Shown: in pieces, positions 43,719 through 51,974 of the stretch | How positions within the stretch are numbered: position 1 is the stretch's first letter | Layout: every line of letters starts with the position of its first letter | Origin: Bacteroides caecigallinarum | GTDB taxonomy: Bacteria > Bacteroidota > Bacteroidia > Bacteroidales > Bacteroidaceae | Direction: 5' to 3' | Assembly: GCF_021531075.1 (NCBI RefSeq) | Contig: NZ_JADYTJ010000015.1 | Location: forward strand, 1 to 58,810 | DNA: 58,810 nucleotides | Translations under genes and position numbers: made by a program | Notes under the pieces: generated by a model | Databases searched by the model: none | What the model was told of the DNA's origin: nothing | The model's input: the letters and a program-made list of their open reading frames with translations, nothing else

Positions 43719-43769
43719 CCGGAAAAACAGAAGGTTTAATTTGCGAGGTACAAATAAAAGGTTTAGAAT

Positions 43770-44447
43770 ATGAACAACAACATTCCACCGATAACGAAAA
43801 ATCTGCTTATCATCAATGTGCTGTGTTTCTTCGGCGCAATTGTGGCAGAAAGATATGGTATAGATGCAGACAAGATTTTGAGTTTGCATTTCTTTATGGC
43901 ATCCGATTTTAATATAGGACAGCTGGTGACATATATGTTTATGCACGCAGGATTTACCCATATTTTCTTCAATATGTTTGCCCTGTGGATGTTCGGGCGT
44001 GTGCTTGAGCAGGTCTGGGGACCTAAAAAATTCCTTATCTACTATATGGTATGTGGTATAGGAGCAGGACTGATACAGGAACTTGTTCAGTTCATCCAAT
44101 ACGAAACAGTGCTTTCAAACTACGATAGTGTAAAAACAGGTTTCGGCATTATTCCTATGGAAGAATACCTTAATATGATGCGCACTGTAGGCGCTTCCGG
44201 TGCTATTTATGGTATTCTGCTTGCATTTGGTATGCTTTTCCCTAACAGCCAGATGTTCGTTTTCCCACTCCCTTTTCCTATCAAAGCAAAGTTTTTTGTG
44301 ATATTCTATGCGTTAATAGAACTTCTTATGGGAATGTCGGCAAACGATAATGTAGCCCATTTTGCACACTTGGGAGGTATGTTGTTCGGTTTGATTCTTA
44401 TTTTATATTGGAGGAAGAAAAATGGCAACGGGCAGATTTACTACTGA
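43770..44447 (+). CDS. Rhomboid family intramembrane serine protease
   Basis: This 225-residue protein has six hydrophobic segments, MFMHAGFTHIFFNMFALWMFG (shortened: GFTHIFFNMFALW), the catalytic Ser in VGASGAIYG (about 147) and the His in NVAHFAHLGG (about 197). Rhomboids cut single-pass proteins within the membrane. It overlaps the next rhomboid gene by 26 bp and opens a four-gene group. Physiological substrates are unknown. Confidence 0.93.
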   Translation: MNNNIPPITKNLLIINVLCFFGAIVAERYGIDADKILSLHFFMASDFNIGQLVTYMFMHAGFTHIFFNMFALWMFGRVLEQVWGPKKFLIYYMVCGIGAGLIQELVQFIQYETVLSNYDSVKTGFGIIPMEEYLNMMRTVGASGAIYGILLAFGMLFPNSQMFVFPLPFPIKAKFFVIFYALIELLMGMSANDNVAHFAHLGGMLFGLILILYWRKKNGNGQIYY

Positions 44448-45315
44448 TTTGGGGAATAATTTCTTCGGAAGGAATATAGTGGGACGACTGATATTTATAA
44501 ATTGTATCGTCTTTGTATTCGTGGAGCTTATAAGCATATTCCTTATGCTTTTCAATGTCCCTTATAATCCTATAGCAGAGGCTCTGAGCCTCCATGCCTG
44601 GATTCCTACATTCATCGTGCAGCCATGGACGATAATAACATATATGTTTATGCATGGAGGATTGTTGCATATTCTGTTCAATATGTTGTGGCTATACTGG
44701 TTTGGAAATCTTTTTCTGAATTATTTCTCATCGAAACATCTCAGAGGATTGTATATACTTGGAGGACTTTGCGGAGGAATCCTATATATAATATCTTATA
44801 ACGTATTCCCTTATTTCGAACTGGCAAGGATGAATGCTGTAATGGTAGGTGCCTCTGCTTCGGTGCTTGCCATAGTTGTGGCAACGGCTGTCAGGGAACC
44901 TGAGTTTCCGGTACAGTTTATGTTCATAGGAACTGTCAGACTGAAATATGTGGCATTGTTTATGGTGCTTTTCGATTTGCTGTTTATGACTTCCAGCAAT
45001 GCAGGTGGACATATTGCCCATCTGGGTGGCGCGGCAGCAGGTTTCTGGTTTTCTATGGGGTTGGCAAGAGGAACTGATGCCACAAAATGGATTAATGCTG
45101 TTATGGACTTTTTTATACGTGGATTCAAGTTCCCGAAACGTAAACCTAAAATGAAGGTTCATTATGGCAAACATCAGGAACAGTATGACTATAATGCCCG
45201 CAAAAAGGCAGATGAGGACGAGATAAACCGTATACTTGAGAAATTGAGAAAGTCCGGTTATGGAAGTCTTTCGGAAGACGAGAAGAAGAAACTTTTTGAT
45301 GCCAGCAGAAGATGA
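44422..45315 (+). CDS. Rhomboid family intramembrane serine protease, second copy
   Basis: This 297-residue protein has MFMHGGLLHILFNMLWLYWFG (shortened: GGLLHILFNMLW), the Ser in MVGASASVLA (about 146) and the His in GGHIAHLGGAAAG. A cytoplasmic C-terminal tail (about 225-297) is basic and resembles tails of other Bacteroidetes rhomboids (LRKSGYGSLSEDEKKKLF). It starts within the end of the first rhomboid gene and overlaps the EEP gene by 4 bp. The pair is thus a translationally coupled unit. Confidence 0.92.
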   Translation: MATGRFTTDLGNNFFGRNIVGRLIFINCIVFVFVELISIFLMLFNVPYNPIAEALSLHAWIPTFIVQPWTIITYMFMHGGLLHILFNMLWLYWFGNLFLNYFSSKHLRGLYILGGLCGGILYIISYNVFPYFELARMNAVMVGASASVLAIVVATAVREPEFPVQFMFIGTVRLKYVALFMVLFDLLFMTSSNAGGHIAHLGGAAAGFWFSMGLARGTDATKWINAVMDFFIRGFKFPKRKPKMKVHYGKHQEQYDYNARKKADEDEINRILEKLRKSGYGSLSEDEKKKLFDASRR

Positions 45316-46385
45316 AGTTTATAAGATATACATTCAAATTCATTTTCCTGATTATAAATCTTGTTGTAGGTATAGGTTTCCTGATATGTGCCTATAGTCC
45401 TATGATTTCTCCTGTGCAGCATCCTATATGGGCGTGTGCAGGGCTTTTTATCCCTATATTTATTATTCTTAACTTGTGTTTCGTAGCGTTTTGGGCATTT
45501 ACGAAGTGGAAAATGCTTGTTGTTCCTATAGCTTTTTTTCTTTTGGGATGGAATTCGCTCATGTCGTATTGTCCGATAAATCTTTCTGCAGAAAATTCCA
45601 AAGGTGGTGAAACTCTGGATTTATTGACGTATAATGTAATGCAGATGCAGCGAAAGAAGGCAGATGACGGAAGTTATACAAATCAGATATTGGAATATAT
45701 CAAAGAGAGTGGGGCCGATATTGTGTGCCTTCAGGAATACCCTCCGAATAATAAACAGATAAAGAATTCCTTACTTGAGGTTTACCCTTATATGAGAATG
45801 TGTAAGGTGAATAAAGGTAATACTGTGGCGTGCTATTCCAAATATCCGGTTAAACTGATAGAGGAAATAAAGGTTAAGAGTAGTTTTAACGGTAGTGCAG
45901 CTTTCAGAGTAGAGTATAAGGACAAGGATATTCCGCTTATAGTGAATCATTTGGAATCCAACAAACTGGATGCTCACGATAAGGAGGTCTATACGGATAT
46001 GCTTAAGGCGCCCGACGAGGAAAAGGTGAAGAGCGGAAGCAAGTATCTATTGAAAAAACTGGCAGAAGCAATGGCTATACGCGGACCTCAGGCTGATGTC
46101 ATTTCGGAATATATAGAGAAGGAGTATACTCCGTATATGATAGTTTGTGGCGATTTTAATGATACTCCTGTGTCGTACGTGCACAACAAAATCTCAGAGA
46201 AACTGCACGATGCTTATATTGAGGCGGGCAACGGACCGGGAATAACTTACAATAGGAACTTTCTGTATTTCAGAATAGATCATATCATGGTGGGCGATGC
46301 TTATAGGATATTGGATTGCCGTGTGGATAACTCGATAGATGCTTCGGATCATTATCCGTTGAGGTGCAAATTGGAAATAAAATGA
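45312..46385 (+). CDS. Membrane-anchored endonuclease/exonuclease/phosphatase (EEP) family protein
   Basis: This 357-residue protein has three N-terminal membrane helices (about 8-90) and a C-terminal EEP domain with LLTYNVMQMQ, VCLQEYPP (metal-binding Glu), VCGDFNDTP, FRIDHIMVG and SDHYPL (catalytic His). Substrates in this fold range from DNA to phosphoinositides; the periplasmic orientation suggests a phosphodiesterase of the envelope. It overlaps the rhomboid gene by 4 bp (ATGA). Confidence 0.9.
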   Translation: MKFIRYTFKFIFLIINLVVGIGFLICAYSPMISPVQHPIWACAGLFIPIFIILNLCFVAFWAFTKWKMLVVPIAFFLLGWNSLMSYCPINLSAENSKGGETLDLLTYNVMQMQRKKADDGSYTNQILEYIKESGADIVCLQEYPPNNKQIKNSLLEVYPYMRMCKVNKGNTVACYSKYPVKLIEEIKVKSSFNGSAAFRVEYKDKDIPLIVNHLESNKLDAHDKEVYTDMLKAPDEEKVKSGSKYLLKKLAEAMAIRGPQADVISEYIEKEYTPYMIVCGDFNDTPVSYVHNKISEKLHDAYIEAGNGPGITYNRNFLYFRIDHIMVGDAYRILDCRVDNSIDASDHYPLRCKLEIK

Positions 46386-46386
46386 A

Positions 46387-46402
46387 CCTTGTCAACTCGT
46401 CA
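46387..46402 (+). repeat. Half copy of the CTAG/GTCAAC repeat before the M3 peptidase
   Basis: CCTTGTCAACTCGTCA starts directly after the EEP stop and is followed by A-rich words AACTTACAAACTC up to the ATG at 46439. Only a right-arm type sequence is present. Confidence 0.6.
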
Positions 46403-46438
46403 CCTAAAAAACTTACAAACTCAAAAACTCACAAACAT

Positions 46439-48532
46439 ATGAAACAAGTAATGATGGCTTTGGCTTTAGGCGGCATGGTATGTGCATGCGGCCAGAAACA
46501 GGCGGATACAGTAAATCCGTTTATGACAGAGTTCCAGACACCATATGGAACTCCGGACTTTAACAACATCAAGTTGGAACATTATGAACCGGCTTTCCTG
46601 AAAGGTATCGAACAGCAGAATGCCGAAATTAAGGCAATCGTTGAAAATCCTGCAAAACCTACATTCGAGAACACTATTGTAGCACTGGATAACAGTGGCG
46701 AGATTTTGTCAAGAGTGGCAGGTGTGTTCTATGCTCTTACAGAGGCTGATACCAACGACGGACTTATGGCTCTGGAAGAGAAGATGGCTCCGCTATTGTC
46801 GGCTCATAATGATAATATCTATCTTAACATAGATTTGTATCAGCGTGTGGCTGATGTTCACGAACAGGAGGCTAATGGAGAAATCCAGCTTACTACCGAG
46901 CAGCACTATCTGCTGGACAAGTACTATAAGAGATTCGTATCGTCCGGAGCATCACTTGATGCGGAAAGCCAGGAAAAACTTCGTGAGATAAACAGAAAGC
47001 TGTCTACTCTTGCAATAGAGTTCGGCAATCATGTGTTGGCCGAAAATAATGCTTTCCAGTTGGTTATCGACAATGAAGCCGACCTTGCCGGTCTTCCTGA
47101 ATCGGTAATAGCCGGTGCTGCAACTGAGGCTAAGGCTAACGGAATGGACGGAAAGTGGCTTTTCACTCTTCAGGCTTCAAGCAGAACCCCATTCCTTCAG
47201 TATGCCCAGAACCGCGAGCTGAGAAAGAAAATGTATCTGGCATATACAAACATGGGTAACAACGGCGATGCCAACGACAACAAGGAGGTATTGAAGCAGA
47301 TACTTACTTTCCGTCTTGAAAAGGCTAAACTGATGGGATTCGACAACTATGCACAGTACGTCCTTCAGAACAATATGGCGAAGACTCCTGAAAATGTGAT
47401 GAACTTCCTGAACGAGCTTTGGAAATATTCTATAAAGAATGCCAAGATTGAGGCTGCCGAACTGCAGAAGATTATGGATAAGGAAGGTAAAGGAGAGAAA
47501 CTTGAGGCATGGGACTGGTGGTATTATGCAGAAAAGCTTCGTCAGGAAAAATATAACCTGAATGAGGATGAAATCAAGCCATACTTCAGCCAGGACGATG
47601 TAAGAAACGGACTCTTCTATGTCGTAAACAAACTGTATGGAATCACTCTTACAAAGGTTGACTCTATCTCTGTATATAATAAGGACGTAGAAACTTATAT
47701 TGTAAATGATGCCGACGGTTCATTCCTCGGTGTGTTCTATTCAGACTATATGCCACGCGCAAGCAAGAGAAGCGGTGCATGGATGAGCAATTTCCGCGAA
47801 CAGAAAGAGGGAGTGCGTCCTATAATATATAATGTAGGCAGCTTCACAAAACCTGTGGGTGATGTTCCTTCATTGCTTTCTATTGATGAGGCTCGTACTA
47901 TGTTCCACGAATTCGGACATGCTCTTCACGGAATGCTTTCGCAGTGTAAGTATTACGGTGTTTCGGGTACATCCGTAGCACGCGACTTCGTGGAACTTCC
48001 GTCTCAGATTATGGAACACTGGACTGTCGCTCCTGAAGTAATGAAAGTTTATGCCAAGCACTATCAGACAAGAGAAACTATCTCTGACGAACTTATTGCC
48101 AAGATAGAAAACCAGGCTCTGTTCAACAGTGGTTTCATGACTACAGAACTTCTTGCTGCTGCTATCCTTGATATGGAATTCCATCTGCTTACTTCTACAG
48201 AAGGACTTGACGTTATAGCATACGAAAAGCAGGTTATGGATAAGCTTGGGCTGATTTCTCAGATTGCTCCACGCTATCGTGCAACTTATTTTAACCACAT
48301 CATAGGCGGATATGCAGCAGGATATTATGCTTATCTGTGGGCAGAAAGGCTCGATGCCGATGCTTTCAATGCATTCGAAGAAAAAGGTTTGTTCGACCAG
48401 ACTACAGCAACAGCCTTCCGCAAGAATATTCTTGAAAAGGGTGGCTCGGACGATCCTATGAAACTTTACGTGGCTTTCCGCGGACAGGAGCCAAGCATTG
48501 AACCTATGCTGAAAAACAGAGGATTAAAGTAA
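46439..48532 (+). CDS. M3 family metallopeptidase (peptidyl-dipeptidase Dcp type), lipoprotein
   Basis: This 697-residue protein starts with a lipoprotein signal (MKQVMMALALGGMVCAC, Cys 17). It has the zinc motif MFHEFGHALHGM (HExxH, about 485) and the third ligand region NQALFNSGF ... DMEFH, with the fold of oligopeptidase A and Dcp. It removes dipeptides from the C-termini of peptides, here at the envelope. ATG 46439 is preferred to an ATT-type upstream start because it gives a clean lipobox. Confidence 0.93.
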   Translation: MKQVMMALALGGMVCACGQKQADTVNPFMTEFQTPYGTPDFNNIKLEHYEPAFLKGIEQQNAEIKAIVENPAKPTFENTIVALDNSGEILSRVAGVFYALTEADTNDGLMALEEKMAPLLSAHNDNIYLNIDLYQRVADVHEQEANGEIQLTTEQHYLLDKYYKRFVSSGASLDAESQEKLREINRKLSTLAIEFGNHVLAENNAFQLVIDNEADLAGLPESVIAGAATEAKANGMDGKWLFTLQASSRTPFLQYAQNRELRKKMYLAYTNMGNNGDANDNKEVLKQILTFRLEKAKLMGFDNYAQYVLQNNMAKTPENVMNFLNELWKYSIKNAKIEAAELQKIMDKEGKGEKLEAWDWWYYAEKLRQEKYNLNEDEIKPYFSQDDVRNGLFYVVNKLYGITLTKVDSISVYNKDVETYIVNDADGSFLGVFYSDYMPRASKRSGAWMSNFREQKEGVRPIIYNVGSFTKPVGDVPSLLSIDEARTMFHEFGHALHGMLSQCKYYGVSGTSVARDFVELPSQIMEHWTVAPEVMKVYAKHYQTRETISDELIAKIENQALFNSGFMTTELLAAAILDMEFHLLTSTEGLDVIAYEKQVMDKLGLISQIAPRYRATYFNHIIGGYAAGYYAYLWAERLDADAFNAFEEKGLFDQTTATAFRKNILEKGGSDDPMKLYVAFRGQEPSIEPMLKNRGLK

Positions 48533-48554
48533 AATCAGTTTAATAACATATTAT

Positions 48555-48590
48555 AAAAAGGTCGCAAAATAACGTTTTTGCGACCTTTTT
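48555..48590. terminator. Rho-independent terminator after the M3 peptidase gene
   Basis: AAAAAGGTCGCAAAA and TTTTGCGACCTTTTT form a long perfect stem with T-runs on both strands. Confidence 0.92.
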
Positions 48591-48645
48591 TGTTCATATT
48601 TAGCAAAATATCAGCATTCTTTCAGCTATAAACAGAAAAAAAAGC

Positions 48646-48653
48646 TATATTTG
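48646..48653 (+). promoter_or_regulatory. -7 box of secDF
   Basis: TATATTTG matches TAnnTTTG. A TTTC element lies 22 bp upstream. The start codon follows at 48709. Confidence 0.55.
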
Positions 48654-48708
48654 CAACCTTGAAAAAACGTATCTAATTAAAAAGTAAAATAAAATAAATT
48701 AAACTATC

Positions 48709-51684
48709 ATGCAAAACAAAGGATTTGTAAAAGTCTTTGCGTTATTATTGACTCTTGCATGTGCTTTTTATCTTTCGTTCTCGTTCGTGACTCGTCATCA
48801 CATGAAACTCGCAGAACAGGATCCGAAGGGTGCTGCACATTACCTTGATTCTATGCAGAATGAAAAGGTTTGGTTGGGAGTTTATTCGCTTAAAGACTGC
48901 CGTGAGATGGAGATTGGTTTAGGTCTTGACCTGAAAGGTGGTATGAACGTCATTCTTGAAGTGTCTGTTCCTGACGTAGTAAAAACACTTGCCGACAACA
49001 AGACAGATGAGGCTTTCAACGCTGCTGTGGCTGAAGCTGCAAAACAGCAGATAACAAGTCAGGAAGACTTTATCACATTGTTCGTAAGAGAGTACAAGAA
49101 ACAGGCTCCTGAAGGCAAATTGGCTGAAATCTTCGCAACTCAGCAATTGAAAGATAAGGTTAATACACGTAGCACTGATGCAGAAGTAGAAGCTGTTCTT
49201 CGCGAAGAAGTTAAGGCTGCTGTTGAAAACTCATACAACGTATTGCGTACTCGTATTGACCGTTTCGGTGTAGTTCAGCCAAACATTCAGAATCTTGAAG
49301 GAAAGATGGGACGTATCATGGTTGAACTTCCTGGTATCAAGGAACCTGAACGTGTGAGAAAACTTCTTCAAGGTTCTGCAAATCTTGAGTTTTGGGAAAC
49401 ATACGAAGCAAAAGACATCGTTCCGGTATTGGCATCTGCCGACAGCCGTGCACGCGATATCCTTTCTGTAGCTGAAGCTGCTGATTCTGTAGAGGTTAAG
49501 GCTGAAACAGCTGCACCTGCTATTTCTGCTAAAGACAGCCTTACTGCTGCTTTGAAGGGTGAAACAGCCGAAGCTAAGGTTGATATGGAACAGTTGAAAA
49601 AGGAACATCCTTTGTTGTCTGTTCTTCAGTTGAACCAGAGCGGTGTGGGCTGTATCGTAGGTTATGCTGATTATAACGACACTATCCAGATTAATAAGGT
49701 ATTGAACATGAAGGAAGTGAAGGATATCCTTCCTCGTGACTTGAAACTTATGTGGGGTGTTAAAGCTTCGGATATGGACAAGACAGGCCGTATCTTCGAA
49801 CTTTATGCCATCAAGTCTACTCAGCGTAACGGACGTGCTCCACTTGAAGGTGACGTTATCGTAAATGCACGCGATGAGTTTGACCAGTTCAACAAGCCAT
49901 GTGTAAGCATGTCAATGAACACTGAAGGCTCTCGCCGCTGGGCTGTTCTTACAAAACAGAATATTGGTCGTGAAATAGCTATCGTACTTGACGGATACGT
50001 TTACAGTGCTCCACGTGTAAACGGTGAAATCACTGGCGGTAACTCACAGATTACAGGTAACTTTACTCCAGAAGTTACAAAAGACTTGGCCAACGTGTTG
50101 AAGTCTGGTAAGATGCCGGCACCTGCACGTATCGTACAGGAAGACATTGTAGGTCCTTCTCTTGGTCAGGAATCTATCAACCAGGGTATTATGTCATTTA
50201 TCGTAGCCTTGATTGTTCTTATGGTTTACATGTGTGTAATGTACGGTTTCATCCCAGGTATGATTGCCAACCTTGCATTGTTTGTAAACTTCTTCTTCAC
50301 ACTTGGTATCTTGACTTCATTCCACGCTGCACTTACTATGTCTGGTATCGCCGGTATGGTATTGTCACTTGGTATGGCTGTGGATGCTAACGTGCTTATC
50401 TATGAACGTACTAAAGAAGAGCTTCGCGCTGGTAAGGGTACTCGTCAGGCATTGTCTGAAGGTTACTCAAATGCGTTCTCGGCTATCTTCGACTCTAACT
50501 TGACTTCTATCATCACAGGTATCATCCTGTTCAACTTCGGTACCGGTCCTATCCGTGGTTTCGCCACTACATTGATTATCGGTATCCTCTGCTCGTTCTT
50601 CACTGCAGTGTTCCTGACTCGTGTTGTTTACGAACACTATATGAATAAAGACAAGTGGTTGAACCTTACATTCACAACAGGTATCTCTAAGAACCTGATG
50701 CAGAATGTTCATTACAACTTCATGGGTATTACTAAGAGATCATTCACTATCTGGGGTATCGCAATTGCAGTTTGTATCGTATCATTCTTTGTTCGTGGTC
50801 TTGCACAGAGTATCGACTTTACAGGTGGACGTAACTTCGTGGTTCAGTTCGAACAGGTTGTTCAGCCTGAAACAGTTCGTAATCTTCTGCAGCCAAAAGT
50901 TGGTGATGCAAACGTACAGGCTATTGCCCTAGGTACTGACGGTAAGACTATCCGTGTGACTACCAACTACCGTATCGAAGAAGATTCTCCAACTATCGAC
51001 GCAGAAATCGAAGCATTCCTTTATGAATCTTTGAAAGAAGGTAACTTGCTTGGTGAAGGTACAACTCTTGAAATATTCATCGACCGCGATAACCGTGCCG
51101 GAGGTTCTATCATCAGTTCTCAGAAGGTAGGTCCTAGTGTGGCTGACGATATCAAGACTTCTGCTATTTGGTCTGTAGCTTTGGCTATTATAGCAATCGG
51201 TCTGTATATCCTCATCCGATTCAACAATATCGCATTCAGTATCGGTGCTACTGTTGCTTTGGCAATAGATACATTGCTGATTATCGGTGCTTATTCATTG
51301 TTCCACGGAATTCTGCCATTCTCACTTGAAATTGACCAGACATTCATCGGAGCAATTCTGACAGCTATCGGTTACTCTATCAACGATAAGGTGGTTATCT
51401 TCGACCGTGTGCGTGAGTTCTTCGGACTCTATCCACAGCGTAACCGTATGCAGTTGTTCAATGACTCACTGAATACAACACTTAGCCGTACAATCAATAC
51501 TTCACTCAGTACACTTATCGTATTGTTGAGTATCCTGATTCTTGGTGGTGACAGCATCCGCAGCTTCGCGTTTGCAATGATCCTTGGTGTTGTAATCGGT
51601 ACATTGTCTTCATTGTTCGTGGCTTCTCCTGTAGCTTATCTTACTATGGGTAACAAGTTGCCGAAAGGTGAAAAGAAAGCTTAA
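48709..51684 (+). CDS. secDF: Fused protein translocase subunit SecDF
   Basis: This 991-residue fusion has a first membrane segment (about 8-26), the SecD P1 region with GLGLDLKGGMNV (about 70-81) and DRFGVVQPNIQ, a SecD membrane bundle with MAVDANVLIYERTKEELRAG (shortened: VDANVLIYER, about 560), then the SecF half with IDFTGGRNFV (about 703-712), SINDKVVIFDRVRE (about 892) and six further helices. SecDF uses proton flow to pull exported proteins through SecYEG. A single-chain SecDF with an enlarged P1 is usual in Bacteroidetes. It has its own promoter and terminator. Confidence 0.96.
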   Translation: MQNKGFVKVFALLLTLACAFYLSFSFVTRHHMKLAEQDPKGAAHYLDSMQNEKVWLGVYSLKDCREMEIGLGLDLKGGMNVILEVSVPDVVKTLADNKTDEAFNAAVAEAAKQQITSQEDFITLFVREYKKQAPEGKLAEIFATQQLKDKVNTRSTDAEVEAVLREEVKAAVENSYNVLRTRIDRFGVVQPNIQNLEGKMGRIMVELPGIKEPERVRKLLQGSANLEFWETYEAKDIVPVLASADSRARDILSVAEAADSVEVKAETAAPAISAKDSLTAALKGETAEAKVDMEQLKKEHPLLSVLQLNQSGVGCIVGYADYNDTIQINKVLNMKEVKDILPRDLKLMWGVKASDMDKTGRIFELYAIKSTQRNGRAPLEGDVIVNARDEFDQFNKPCVSMSMNTEGSRRWAVLTKQNIGREIAIVLDGYVYSAPRVNGEITGGNSQITGNFTPEVTKDLANVLKSGKMPAPARIVQEDIVGPSLGQESINQGIMSFIVALIVLMVYMCVMYGFIPGMIANLALFVNFFFTLGILTSFHAALTMSGIAGMVLSLGMAVDANVLIYERTKEELRAGKGTRQALSEGYSNAFSAIFDSNLTSIITGIILFNFGTGPIRGFATTLIIGILCSFFTAVFLTRVVYEHYMNKDKWLNLTFTTGISKNLMQNVHYNFMGITKRSFTIWGIAIAVCIVSFFVRGLAQSIDFTGGRNFVVQFEQVVQPETVRNLLQPKVGDANVQAIALGTDGKTIRVTTNYRIEEDSPTIDAEIEAFLYESLKEGNLLGEGTTLEIFIDRDNRAGGSIISSQKVGPSVADDIKTSAIWSVALAIIAIGLYILIRFNNIAFSIGATVALAIDTLLIIGAYSLFHGILPFSLEIDQTFIGAILTAIGYSINDKVVIFDRVREFFGLYPQRNRMQLFNDSLNTTLSRTINTSLSTLIVLLSILILGGDSIRSFAFAMILGVVIGTLSSLFVASPVAYLTMGNKLPKGEKKA

Positions 51685-51705
51685 TACATAGGTTGATATA
51701 TAAAC

Positions 51706-51736
51706 AAAAATCCCGGCCAATAAGGTCGGGATTTTT
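51706..51736. terminator. Rho-independent terminator of secDF
   Basis: AAAAATCCCGGCC (51706-51718) pairs with GGTCGGGATTTTT (51724-51736) with a 5-nt loop and one G-T pair. Confidence 0.9.
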
Positions 51737-51974
51737 GTTTATTGTTATAAATGGAATTTATAGACAAATAACTGAATGAAACGGTCTTGAATAAGTCTCA
51801 GTGAATGAATTTGTCCGAGTAGGCTATATATCCATTCTGATTTTCCATGCTTGTTGTACATTTGCTTCGATATTGCAGGAAGAAGGTATATTGAAGTGAC
51901 TCGTCCCTAAAAGCATATTAAGCTCTCTGCCAAGCATTAACTTGCCAATCTTGGTAAGGTTGTTGTGTTTGTGA
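51737..51974. other. Intergenic region between the convergent secDF and HD-hydrolase genes
   Basis: This stretch after the secDF terminator contains no recognised gene. A minus-strand frame of about 37 codons (MLGRELNMLLGTSHFN start) ends near 51835; it could be the tail of a decayed gene but has no recognisable family. Confidence 0.4.

Larger units (their letters stand above)
43372..43769. other. Intergenic region with three sets of phased repeats
   Basis: This 398-bp gap holds inverted repeats at 43431-43487, a promoter at 43514-43545, a four-unit TTTAAA array at 43572-43612 and an eight-unit TGAACG/CGTTCA array at 43641-43718. No gene was recognised. Confidence 0.7.

Noticed and set aside
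51737..51974. Decayed gene fragment downstream of the HD hydrolase
   Set aside because: A short minus-strand frame is present but resembles no known family, and no homologous intact copy is in the window.
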